64,000 nt of DNA from CAWHPS01 sp963831235 (GTDB lineage: Bacteria > Fibrobacterota > OXYB2-FULL-49-7 > JAEUSG01), in the NCBI GenBank assembly GCA_963831235.1, contig CAWHPS010000033.1, positions 310,001-374,000 of the forward strand, written 5' to 3'. Both the position numbers and the translations under genes were made by a program. Each line of letters opens with the position of its first letter. The first letter of the stretch is position 1. The notes beneath the pieces are model-generated. The model saw only the letters and a list, made by a program, of their open reading frames with translations, made no database searches and was not told the DNA's origin. Below, piece by piece: positions 26,501-34,624 of this stretch.

Positions 26501-28621
26501 TTATTCCAATTCCAGCATGACTTTAATCCGCTTGTCAGCGCCGTCTTTCAGCCGCGGCAAACGTTCCGTGACTTCAAAGAGCGGCGCCCGTTCGGTGATA
26601 ATCTGCGACGCATCGAGGACACCGCTTTCCATAAGTTTTAGCACGGGCGGAAACATGCCCAGGCTTCCGGGAACCGCGGCCATGATAATGTCGCTGAAGA
26701 CAAACGAGTCAAGGTCAAATTCCTTCAGCGGCTTGTCGTAAAACGCCACCACCGAAAGCGCACCGCCGGGATTAATCAAACCCAGGGATTCACGGAACAG
26801 TTCCGTGGATCCGGAGGCTTCAATAACACGATCAACTTTCGGAACACCCATAATCCGGCAAAGCCCATCAGTCACGGATTCAATTTTCGTATTGATCGCC
26901 CCGTCAATACCCATGCCAACGGCCGTCCTTAGCTTTTCATCCTTGCGTCCGGTGATTGCCACCTTAGAGGCGCCGGACAATTTGGCCAACCGGGCGGCAA
27001 GAATGCCAATAGGACCGCTTCCTTGCACCAATACGGTGTCGCCGATTTGGACCTGGGCCTTCTTCACGGAATACAATGCCGTGGCTGCCGGTTCCACCAG
27101 CGCCCCGTTGTCAAAACTGACTGAATCGGGAAGAGGAAACAGATGCCGTTCGGGCATAAGGATGTATTCTGCATATCCGCCGTCCCAGGCATAAACGGTT
27201 CCGACCGCCTGAAATTTCCTGCATTTTGGCCACTGACCCAGCAGGCATTCAGTGCAATACCCGCAGGCAACGCCGGTATCACCCACCACACGATCTCCAG
27301 TTTTAAACTGCTCCACATCAGGTCCTGTTTCAAACACCGTTCCCGACCATTCATGACCGAGCGTCATCGGGAAATGAACCGCCCCGGATTTCACGAACGA
27401 GGCCTCGCCTGTGTAAATGGAATAATCAGTACCACACACGCCAACGCGTTTGATTCTGCATAGCACCTGGTGTGGTCCTGGAACAGGACGCGGCATATCC
27501 ATGACCGTTAAATTTCCCGGTGCCAGCAATCTGACCACTTTCATTGTTTCCATTTCATTTCCTCCCCAGTAGCGCCATAGCGGCGCGGTGAATAGCAATC
27601 TTCGGTCCCGGAAAGCCCAAACCTGGCTGACATCGTCGATGCGATCCGTTCCCGTGTTACGGCTAATTGCAGGTGTGTGATACTCCAATTCACTGAATCG
27701 TCCCAAAGCGGCATTATTTACTGCACAGGCCTGAACAGCACAACCCTGTTGCTTCACGTTACCCGGAGGGGTATCCACATAATCTCCCGAAGGGTTGACG
27801 AGAAAGTTGCGGAGGATGAACGTCCATCGTGCTCCTGAACGGTAAAGGTAACCGACCCTGCCGGTGCAAACCATTGCTCGGAGGCCGATCTTATGATCTC
27901 CATGTCCCCGCATAGACCAATTAACCATACGATCGTTTACCGCAAGTTTTTGATTGGCTGGAAGACCGAAATAAACCGTTGGTTGTGCGCGGGAAAATGT
28001 AGAAATCAGCATCTGTCCTCCATGCGGCAATTGCAGAAGGTTCCAGAGTCCTACGCCCATCCGTTCCGGTGGATCATATACCCGGAGCGTACTGTGCAGA
28101 GTGTAACCCGCATAGGAGAGACTGTCGGCGAGACAATCGCTTTCTTCACGCAACGGGTTGACGGTAAGTGTCACTGATCGGGTTACCGTCAGATTGACGT
28201 CTTGTTGACAGGAATAACGGCGGAGACGCATACGATTTGTCAGGCGCACTTCCGAATGATTACGCTCCAGTGTGTAGCAGCTGGGATCGAGTCTGCGCTG
28301 CGGAACATAAACATTCGTTTCAGGCCAATAAGGATAGAAAAAGTCGGCCTCCGGGGCAATCCATGCACGGTCGCCGCCGCTGTTGTGCCACTCTTCTGAA
28401 GCGTAAAACGCGCGGGCTGTCGCCGCCGATTTCAGCGCAGGATTCGTCCACAGAAAGTTCTCGTTGTCACCGGGCGCGAATAGACCGAGGATACGGCCTC
28501 CATAGGGAAGAACCTGCACACGGACCCCATCCGCCCCCGTAATGACCTCAACGGGCTTGCCAATCAGGGAAAGCACATTCGATCTGTCCGCGTTTGCATG
28601 TTCGTCCGGTTTTGACCTCAT
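26501..28621 (-). CDS. Fused ORF: aldose-epimerase-like domain followed by zinc alcohol dehydrogenase
   Basis: A single 706-codon frame with two distinct parts. The first (28621-27554, about 356 residues) is a beta-rich protein like the DUF4380/DUF6786 aldose-epimerase-type group (VLPYGGRILGLFAPGDNENF, then GDRAWIAPEADFFYPYWPE). The second (27553-26501, 350 residues) is a complete medium-chain zinc dehydrogenase: VCGTDYSIYTGE, the catalytic GHEWSG, a structural-zinc CGYCTECLLGQWPKC set, and VLVQGSGPIGILAARLA for NAD(P). The second part has its own ribosome-binding site, so this looks like two genes whose stop was lost, or a true fusion. ATG 28621 is chosen because AAGGAG is 9 bases upstream. 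The region is G+C-rich relative to its surroundings. Confidence 0.8.
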   Translation of the reverse strand: MRSKPDEHANADRSNVLSLIGKPVEVITGADGVRVQVLPYGGRILGLFAPGDNENFLWTNPALKSAATARAFYASEEWHNSGGDRAWIAPEADFFYPYWPETNVYVPQRRLDPSCYTLERNHSEVRLTNRMRLRRYSCQQDVNLTVTRSVTLTVNPLREESDCLADSLSYAGYTLHSTLRVYDPPERMGVGLWNLLQLPHGGQMLISTFSRAQPTVYFGLPANQKLAVNDRMVNWSMRGHGDHKIGLRAMVCTGRVGYLYRSGARWTFILRNFLVNPSGDYVDTPPGNVKQQGCAVQACAVNNAALGRFSELEYHTPAISRNTGTDRIDDVSQVWAFRDRRLLFTAPLWRYWGGNEMETMKVVRLLAPGNLTVMDMPRPVPGPHQVLCRIKRVGVCGTDYSIYTGEASFVKSGAVHFPMTLGHEWSGTVFETGPDVEQFKTGDRVVGDTGVACGYCTECLLGQWPKCRKFQAVGTVYAWDGGYAEYILMPERHLFPLPDSVSFDNGALVEPAATALYSVKKAQVQIGDTVLVQGSGPIGILAARLAKLSGASKVAITGRKDEKLRTAVGMGIDGAINTKIESVTDGLCRIMGVPKVDRVIEASGSTELFRESLGLINPGGALSVVAFYDKPLKEFDLDSFVFSDIIMAAVPGSLGMFPPVLKLMESGVLDASQIITERAPLFEVTERLPRLKDGADKRIKVMLELE
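27554..27567 (-). promoter_or_regulatory. Internal ribosome-binding site of the alcohol dehydrogenase
   Basis: On the minus strand GGGGAGG (27561-27567) stands 7 bases before ATG 27553, at the exact point where the dehydrogenase begins inside the fused frame. This supports independent translation of the dehydrogenase. Confidence 0.6.
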
Positions 28622-28647
28622 CCGCATCGTCTCCTTTAAATTATGCG

Positions 28648-29676
28648 TTATTGACACTGCACCGGGAGGAGAGGGAAGCGGGGAACAGTATCCGGATTGA
28701 CAGTGTGCTCCGGCCACCGCCCGCAAAGAACATCCACGACCGCATGGGCGCTTCGTACACACACATCCCTTATCGACTCTTCCGATAGCGCCGCCACATG
28801 AGGAGTTAAAATCACATTATCGAGACTGAAGAGTGAATGGCCGGTATTAATGCCTCGTGGCGCAAACACATTCACGTCTCCGAAAACGTCCAGTGCGGCA
28901 AAACTGATAATCCCGCTGCGTAAAGCCACAGCAAGATCCTTTTCAACAACCAATTCACCCCGCCCTGTATTTACGAGGACAGCGGTCCGCTTCATCCTCT
29001 TGAACTGTTCCATTCCTATCATGCCGCGCGTGGCGGATGTCAGGGGACACAACAGGCAGATATAGTCGGACTCGGCAAGTAAAAAGTCGAGATCAGACAT
29101 CCTGAAAGTCCCATCAGCCCCTTCACAGGGTTTAAACGCGGGGTCATGCGCAAGGGTACGCATACCGAAGGCCGCCGCACGCTGAGCAACGGCTTTGCCG
29201 ATTCGTCCAAACCCCACAATACCGATTGTCCGGCAGGCCAACCGGTGGATGTCCTTGCCAAAAGGGCTGCGTTTTCCCATGTGCATCTCGATGTCAAATG
29301 TCTTAAGACGCCGTGCAACGGAGAGCAGCAACGCCATGGTGTGGTCGGCAACTTCATTGGTGCAAAAATCCGGGATGTTCGTCACAAGAATTCCCTGAGC
29401 GGCAGCCGCTGCAATATCAATCTTGTCAACTCCTGTTCCCATCCGCGAAATAAGACGACAACGACTCATTTTCAAAATAACCGGCGCACGGAGATGGGCG
29501 GAGACGACCATCACCACATCCACATCCGAGGCATGCGCTTCTATCTCACTGTCCGATTCGCCTTCTATCTCCACAATTTTAGAATTCAGCTCCATTAGAA
29601 TTCCACGCTCCTCTTTTTCCATGGGAAATGTTGTGGAATTCAAGCGCAATACGACGGGCGCCGCTACTGTTTTCAT
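28648..29676 (-). CDS. D-isomer-specific 2-hydroxyacid dehydrogenase
   Basis: A 342-residue NAD-dependent dehydrogenase of the phosphoglycerate/glycerate type. It has RMGTGVDKIDIAAAA, the TNEVADHTMALLL helix, the cofactor loop IGIVGFGRIGKAVAQRA, the catalytic Arg in VNTGRGELVVE, and the His motif LTPHVAALSEES. ATG 29676 is preferred because CAGGAG stands upstream and it overlaps the previous stop by 4 bp (ATGA); the frame extends further but inside the neighbour. In this set it could oxidise or reduce a C3-C4 hydroxyacid such as glycerate released by the aldolase. The substrate is not readable from sequence. Confidence 0.88.
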   Translation of the reverse strand: MKTVAAPVVLRLNSTTFPMEKEERGILMELNSKIVEIEGESDSEIEAHASDVDVVMVVSAHLRAPVILKMSRCRLISRMGTGVDKIDIAAAAAQGILVTNIPDFCTNEVADHTMALLLSVARRLKTFDIEMHMGKRSPFGKDIHRLACRTIGIVGFGRIGKAVAQRAAAFGMRTLAHDPAFKPCEGADGTFRMSDLDFLLAESDYICLLCPLTSATRGMIGMEQFKRMKRTAVLVNTGRGELVVEKDLAVALRSGIISFAALDVFGDVNVFAPRGINTGHSLFSLDNVILTPHVAALSEESIRDVCVRSAHAVVDVLCGRWPEHTVNPDTVPRFPLLPVQCQ

Positions 29677-30500
29677 TCGTTGATCTCCTGCGCCATTGAA
29701 CGACGTGAGATTATTCCATCCGCATGGGAATAACGAAGGCATTCTCCCGGGGACATTACGACAGGTGTAGTTTCTTCAAGCTTGGCAGCGTGTTCCAGAA
29801 ACAACATCGGGCTGCCTCCCTGTTCAACGAACATCCCGAAATGCGAACCAATCAGGACGCGCGGTTTCAACTCAGCAGCCAGGCGGCAGGCTTCATTCTC
29901 CGATAGGTTTCCGTAGGCCCCGTTTATGGGAGCATTCATGATATCAATCTTCAATTCACCGACAGAATTCTTGATTTTCTCAAGCGCGAAAGCACTGTCT
30001 CCCACATTGTAGATCGTGACATCGCCAATGCTGATCATAAGACCGATGGCCTCAGGCGCAAGCTTCCCATGGTCACAAAAGACCGCGCGAATCTTAACCT
30101 CGCCTATACGCCGGGTATCGCCCTGACGCAGCAGGAACATCCGGCTATTATCCACTCCGGCTTCACGAAACGCTTCGGCGCAATCCACGGCGCCGATAAA
30201 ATTCAAACCGCTTTTCCCTGCAAGAACAGGCATGATGTCCGTGTCAAGATGATCCAGGTGGTTGTGGGTGGCTATGAAAATGTCCGCTTCAATTTCCTCC
30301 GCCCGGAGCATTGAAGGGATCATCCGCTTGAAACCGACTACGCGCTCAACGCAGTCGCTGAGATAGGGATCAATAATTACCTGTGTGCCAGAGGCTGTTT
30401 TAATGACAAAGCCGGCTTGCGCTATAAAAAAGACGGCGACCTCGCCAGGATTCAACCTCGCATCTCTTATGCGTTGCGCCAGGCATGGTTCTTGATTCAT
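29673..30500 (-). CDS. MBL-fold metal-dependent hydrolase, UlaG-like
   Basis: A 275-residue metallo-beta-lactamase-fold enzyme. The metal motif HNHLDH is in FIATHNHLDHLDTDIMP, with later ligands in VFCDHGK, YNVGDSAF and VLIGSHFGMF. The N-terminal VFFIAQAGFVIKTASGTQVI and IDPYLSD block is typical of the UlaG lactonase group, which opens sugar lactones. It sits between an aldolase and a hydroxyacid dehydrogenase and is coupled to the latter by a 4-bp overlap. A lactonase role in sugar-acid breakdown is the best inference from context. Other hydrolytic roles remain possible. Confidence 0.8.
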   Translation of the reverse strand: MNQEPCLAQRIRDARLNPGEVAVFFIAQAGFVIKTASGTQVIIDPYLSDCVERVVGFKRMIPSMLRAEEIEADIFIATHNHLDHLDTDIMPVLAGKSGLNFIGAVDCAEAFREAGVDNSRMFLLRQGDTRRIGEVKIRAVFCDHGKLAPEAIGLMISIGDVTIYNVGDSAFALEKIKNSVGELKIDIMNAPINGAYGNLSENEACRLAAELKPRVLIGSHFGMFVEQGGSPMLFLEHAAKLEETTPVVMSPGECLRYSHADGIISRRSMAQEINE

Positions 30501-30504
30501 TTAT

Positions 30505-31296
30505 TCACCTGGATAACGACTCTTTCAAAGCGTCCATGCCCTGACGTGCCGCTTGCCACATCAGAACGATATCGGCACTGTACCAGAAAGCCCGCATTCC
30601 GCGGTCCATCCAGAACCGTACCCGGGCCGGATCACCGCAGGCAATACCGGGCATTACCTTGTTTCGACTGCAGGCACTTATAATGCTCTCTACCGCTTGA
30701 ATGTATTTCTGCCCTTCCCACTGTCCAGGAATACCCATGCCAATGGAAAGATCGTCGTTTCCCACAATTGCGAGATCAATACCCGGAACGGAAAGTATGC
30801 TGTCAAGATTCGCCAGCGCTTCCGCAGTCTCAATCTGAATTCCAATGACTATGCCGCTGTTACCATAGGCGATCTGGTCTTTCACATGTGCCCAGCCGAT
30901 ATATTTGCCGGCAGGACAGGTGGAACCGCCAAGCCCGCGGATACCAAAAGGCGGGTACTTTATCGTTCTAACGATATTTTCAACCTCTTCCCTGCTTCTG
31001 ATGCGCGGAACAAAAATACCGTCAGGACCCTGATCCAGCGTACGGCAAATTTCATGATAGGTGGCGTCCGCGGCGCGCACCATACAGGGCAACTCCAGCG
31101 CGCGTGCCAGACGGATATGTTCGAGTATCGTTTCGCTGTTAAGTGCCGTGTGCTCGCGATCAATTAAAAGAGCGTCATAGCCGCACTCGTGAAACATCTC
31201 AACAGCGGCTCCGGACCGGCTATCCATGATGCCCCCGAAAATCAGCAATTCATTGTTCGATATTCGTTGTTTGAATTTTCCCGTGTAACCTTTCAT
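30505..31296 (-). CDS. HpcH/HpaI family aldolase
   Basis: A 263-residue class II pyruvate aldolase of the 2-keto-3-deoxy-acid type. Landmarks are the YDALLIDREHTALN catalytic block, the PCMVRAADATYHEICRTLD helix, GIFVPRIRSREEVENIV, the metal-binding IGIQIETAEAL and IDLAIVGNDDLSIGMGIPG. Such enzymes split 2-keto-3-deoxy sugar acids (for example rhamnonate or galactarate derivatives) or hydroxy-oxo-heptanedioate into pyruvate and an aldehyde. It heads the G+C-rich gene series; the gap to the alpha-galactosidase is 93 bp, so it may have its own promoter there. Confidence 0.88.
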   Translation of the reverse strand: MKGYTGKFKQRISNNELLIFGGIMDSRSGAAVEMFHECGYDALLIDREHTALNSETILEHIRLARALELPCMVRAADATYHEICRTLDQGPDGIFVPRIRSREEVENIVRTIKYPPFGIRGLGGSTCPAGKYIGWAHVKDQIAYGNSGIVIGIQIETAEALANLDSILSVPGIDLAIVGNDDLSIGMGIPGQWEGQKYIQAVESIISACSRNKVMPGIACGDPARVRFWMDRGMRAFWYSADIVLMWQAARQGMDALKESLSR

Positions 31297-31389
31297 GCTA
31301 TATTTTCCCTTTTTTTAGTAAAAAGCAAGCCTGCCTCTCTCGAAGAAATATTTTTTTGGACTACCATGTTGAAATTCCTTGACATTTAA

Positions 31390-33483
31390 CTATTTCATTG
31401 CCTCGCAAAGCAGCATAACAGAAGTAAGTGCATTATCCAGCCTCACCTCGTGGCCTTGTTCCAATCCATGGCCTGAAATTTCAAATTGCCTGTCACCCGG
31501 CAATACGGTCACACTATAGTTCAGCTTTGGATTCAGCCCCCTGAACCGCAAGCAGTATCTTTCTTCCTTTGCATTTACAAGACGAAATACAGCTGCAACC
31601 GCTTTTTTCCTGTCGGCAGAGACATATTCAAGCGCACACCAGCCTGAACCTTCAGCGCCGGGTATCACCGGTGTGTGATGATATACCTTTGCTTCGCGGT
31701 GAAACGGCCGGATAAAATTCTTATAGAGATTGATATATTTTTTAACCAGCCTCATGATCTCGGGGTTCGCCTCGTCTAGGTTTGGGGTGATTCCGGAGAT
31801 TGCCATGTGGCCGAGTATGGCGACCTGTAATTGTGTTTCAGGATTGCCCCGGCAACTTCCTTTCATTGCAGCTCCGAAAAGCCTGTTGACATATTCCGGC
31901 GGCAATGCCATGGTCATGCCATTCAGAATTCGCACTGTGCGCGGCATTATCATCCAGTCTGACACCCATGATGTGGTAAACCGGCTTACCATACCAAGAT
32001 CAGTACGGCCCCCGCCGCCTGCACAATTCTCCAATTGCAGGTTCGGATATCTTTGCCGTACCTTGTCGAAGATTGCATATATCACCTCAACATGCCTCCA
32101 CAATGTGTTTTCCCTGAACCCGTCGTGTTCGTTAAAACCGCCTTCCTGTGCCCTAATATTATAATCAAGCCGGAACATGTCGAGTTTATAGCAATCGATT
32201 ATCCGCATGATCTGTGATTCCACATATTCCGCAACCTCGGGCCTGGTCAAATCCAAAATCCGCTCCACTGGATTTCCATAGCGTTTTATAAACCACTCCG
32301 GATGTTCCTTTGCCAGGTTTGATGCTTTGCCGGCGCTCTCGATTTCCACCCAGAGTCCACACAACAGCCCTTTTGAACGGGCATATTCAAAAACAGGGAA
32401 AAGATCGTTTGGGAGTCGGTTGCCGGCCTTCCAATCACCAGTTGTTTCAGGCCATGGAGCTTTTAAATCCGCATACCAGCCTGCATCAACCATAAATAAT
32501 TCCGCGCCGATTTCCGTGGCAATGTCTATTTCATGGAAAAGTCCGGCCTCGCTCAATTCGTGCTGCATAAATCCCCAGTGATTATGAATGACAGGCTGCT
32601 TCCCATTGCCCACGACTCGAAGGACATGATTGCGAAGATAATTATGCCAGCACTGAATAGCGTCATCAAAACCCGTATGATTGAGTCCGAAGTGCACTTC
32701 CGGCAGGTTGATGGTTTCCCCGGGAGATATCAGCCGCATCGGGGCGCGAGCCAAAGGCATTAATGCGAATTCAAGCCGGCATGATCCGTCGCGTCTGTAT
32801 CTTGTAAAGAAACTCATCCGCCAATTTGCCGACCATGCCAGATGCGCCACAAAATAGCCGCCGTCAATATTGTTTTGCGCCACCACAAAAGGACTCGAAT
32901 GGCCGCTTTTGCCTCGTGTTGAACCGAAAGCGAGTTCCGTGTTCAAAGGGATTTCCTGCCATTGAAAGTTACCCTCATTACACGCATCAGTATCCTGAAA
33001 CCATCCTGCCTGGTAGGGCACACCACCATTATCAAGCAGCGTTTCGCCTATATTGTCCCGCATGGCCCAGAGAGTTCCGCAAAACGGTGTGACGCTGCTC
33101 AATCCAAGCGTGGCTGAAGACGAGATGTTTGTCAAACGCATCCGCCGGCGGAAAAAACCATCACCACAGGCCTCGGTGACGACTTCAAGCTGCAATGGTT
33201 TATGCGTATTCTTAAGGATAATTTTAGCTGAAGGGACATTGCCTGCTGTTTCTTCAACAATGGATTCTATCAACTCCCAGTCAAAGTACAGTGATTCGCC
33301 ATCTATTTGCAAATCGAATGCAGACTGTTCTATATCCTCGTCATCGGGATAATACGGAATACCAGTGCTCTGAAGCGATGCTGCGATCAAACGTCCCTTG
33401 AGGAATCGTTCTGTGTAGATTGCATTTCCAGAATGGAAACGCCAACCTTGTGGATCTTTGATTTCATGTATCTTTGCGGACAT
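31390..33483 (-). CDS. Alpha-galactosidase, glycoside hydrolase family 36
   Basis: A 697-residue GH36 enzyme of usual length. The N-terminal half is the beta-supersandwich; the TIM barrel begins near VIHNHWGFMQHELSE and ELFMVDAGWYADL. The nucleophile lies in LDMFRLDYN and the acid/base in FTTSWVSDWM, after NCAGGGGRTDLGM. It removes alpha-linked galactose from oligosaccharides. No signal peptide is present, so it acts in the cytoplasm on imported sugars. GGGAGG and AAGGA precede ATG 33483. It is divergent from an AraC regulator. Its base composition is between that of the G+C-rich genes downstream and the surroundings. Confidence 0.93.
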   Translation of the reverse strand: MSAKIHEIKDPQGWRFHSGNAIYTERFLKGRLIAASLQSTGIPYYPDDEDIEQSAFDLQIDGESLYFDWELIESIVEETAGNVPSAKIILKNTHKPLQLEVVTEACGDGFFRRRMRLTNISSSATLGLSSVTPFCGTLWAMRDNIGETLLDNGGVPYQAGWFQDTDACNEGNFQWQEIPLNTELAFGSTRGKSGHSSPFVVAQNNIDGGYFVAHLAWSANWRMSFFTRYRRDGSCRLEFALMPLARAPMRLISPGETINLPEVHFGLNHTGFDDAIQCWHNYLRNHVLRVVGNGKQPVIHNHWGFMQHELSEAGLFHEIDIATEIGAELFMVDAGWYADLKAPWPETTGDWKAGNRLPNDLFPVFEYARSKGLLCGLWVEIESAGKASNLAKEHPEWFIKRYGNPVERILDLTRPEVAEYVESQIMRIIDCYKLDMFRLDYNIRAQEGGFNEHDGFRENTLWRHVEVIYAIFDKVRQRYPNLQLENCAGGGGRTDLGMVSRFTTSWVSDWMIMPRTVRILNGMTMALPPEYVNRLFGAAMKGSCRGNPETQLQVAILGHMAISGITPNLDEANPEIMRLVKKYINLYKNFIRPFHREAKVYHHTPVIPGAEGSGWCALEYVSADRKKAVAAVFRLVNAKEERYCLRFRGLNPKLNYSVTVLPGDRQFEISGHGLEQGHEVRLDNALTSVMLLCEAMK

Positions 33484-33679
33484 TCCTTGGCCTCCCTTAA
33501 TTCATTTTAATTGTCATTTGTACTAAGTCCTTTTATAAAGATATATTATTTTTATTATTAAATAAATGGGATTTGTATGGCGAAACTTACTGAAAACATG
33601 TCATTTCTTACTATCAATCATATATTTTTAAAATAATTAGCTTAGCAACTCAATGAGTTATAAAATATCGGGATAGGGT
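33484..33679. promoter_or_regulatory. Divergent regulatory region of alpha-galactosidase and AraC regulator
   Basis: This 196-bp AT-rich gap lies between divergent starts and must contain the promoters of both genes and probably the regulator's binding sites. A run of TATATTATTTTTATTATTAA-like sequence near 33540-33560 could supply -10 boxes in either direction. No operator repeat is clear enough to name. Confidence 0.4.
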
Positions 33680-34525
33680 ATGAAAAGTTCTTTAAAACAT
33701 TTTATTGATATTGTGGAACAGACCCTGCGTTTTGAATATCAGTGCGGCGATGTTACTCGTGTAACCTATCCGCATGATACAGGGTGGCGCACGCTTTCGA
33801 GTCTTGTAACAGCTTGTGTAACGTATCCGGCTATTTTTAAGCAAAAGAAATCGGCAAATGTTCTGGTGGATGCTTACTCAACGCTTTGCATACCCCCGGG
33901 TGTACATCACCGTATAGAAATGGCATCACAAACCTCCGGTATAAGCCGTTGGTCGCATGTCAATTTTTGGATTCTTGAAGGCATGGATATTTTTACTATC
34001 ATCAAACCGCCGCTTATAATAAAAGGTCCCATTGCAAAACAAATCGGTGACTTTAACGAATCATTGGCTTTTTTATATAAAAAGCCTGTTGTTTCGCTTC
34101 AGGAGGTTATCCAGAAAAAGTCTTTGTCCATTTCCCTGTTGGAGCAGCTTGTCAGTGTTTCGGAATTACGTTCCAAAGCCTTACCCATGCTGGAGAATTC
34201 TTTTCGATTCACACCTGTTCTTGAATATATCCGGCATAACCTGAAGGAAAACTTAGGGCGGGATGTTCTGGCAAAGATTACAAACCTTTCATTGTCGCGG
34301 TTCGACGCCCTTTTTAAAACCACGCTTGGAATATCCCCCCAGGCTTATGTCCAAAAGCTGCGATTACAAAATGCACAACGGCTTCTCTTAAAAAGCACCA
34401 TGTCCGTCAAGGAAATCTCTTCCAATGTCGGTTACAAAAATCCGCTTCATTTCAGTAAAATATTCAAGCAGTATTTCAGCGTAAGTCCATTGCATTACAG
34501 AAAGCAGACAGGGCAATCGCATTAA
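33680..34525 (+). CDS. AraC family transcriptional regulator
   Basis: A 281-residue regulator. The N-terminal 170 residues look like a cupin sensor domain (a VTYPHDTGWRTLSS stretch, then LCIPPGVHHRIEM). The C-terminal 100 residues hold two helix-turn-helix units: DVLAKITNLSLSRFDALFK with TTLGISPQAYVQKLRL, and VKEISSNVGYKNPLHFSKIF with FSVSPLHYR. It is divergent from the alpha-galactosidase gene and very likely activates that gene and the following catabolic series in response to a sugar. GGGATAGGGT precedes the ATG. Confidence 0.9.
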   Translation: MKSSLKHFIDIVEQTLRFEYQCGDVTRVTYPHDTGWRTLSSLVTACVTYPAIFKQKKSANVLVDAYSTLCIPPGVHHRIEMASQTSGISRWSHVNFWILEGMDIFTIIKPPLIIKGPIAKQIGDFNESLAFLYKKPVVSLQEVIQKKSLSISLLEQLVSVSELRSKALPMLENSFRFTPVLEYIRHNLKENLGRDVLAKITNLSLSRFDALFKTTLGISPQAYVQKLRLQNAQRLLLKSTMSVKEISSNVGYKNPLHFSKIFKQYFSVSPLHYRKQTGQSH

Positions 34526-34624
34526 AAGGTTAGGTTAGTCCTTTAATATCATGTTGCATGAGAAGACCTGTGCAACTGAATATCTTCAGGTATTCTTAAA
34601 CATCGTTAAATACACTAAACACGG

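Noticed and set aside
26517..29683. Several plus-strand open frames of 60-150 codons opposite the G+C-rich catabolic genes
   Set aside because: High G+C content lowers stop frequency on the opposite strand. The minus-strand frames carry clear enzyme motifs, so these are shadows.
31370..31400. TTGACA on the plus strand near 31379 as a promoter
   Set aside because: It points into the antisense of the alpha-galactosidase gene with no gene downstream in that direction and no good -10 box.
34525..34624. TTAAAAGG...CCTTTAA inverted repeat as a bidirectional terminator
   Set aside because: The stem is short, mismatched and A/T-rich; position between convergent genes is suggestive but not enough.
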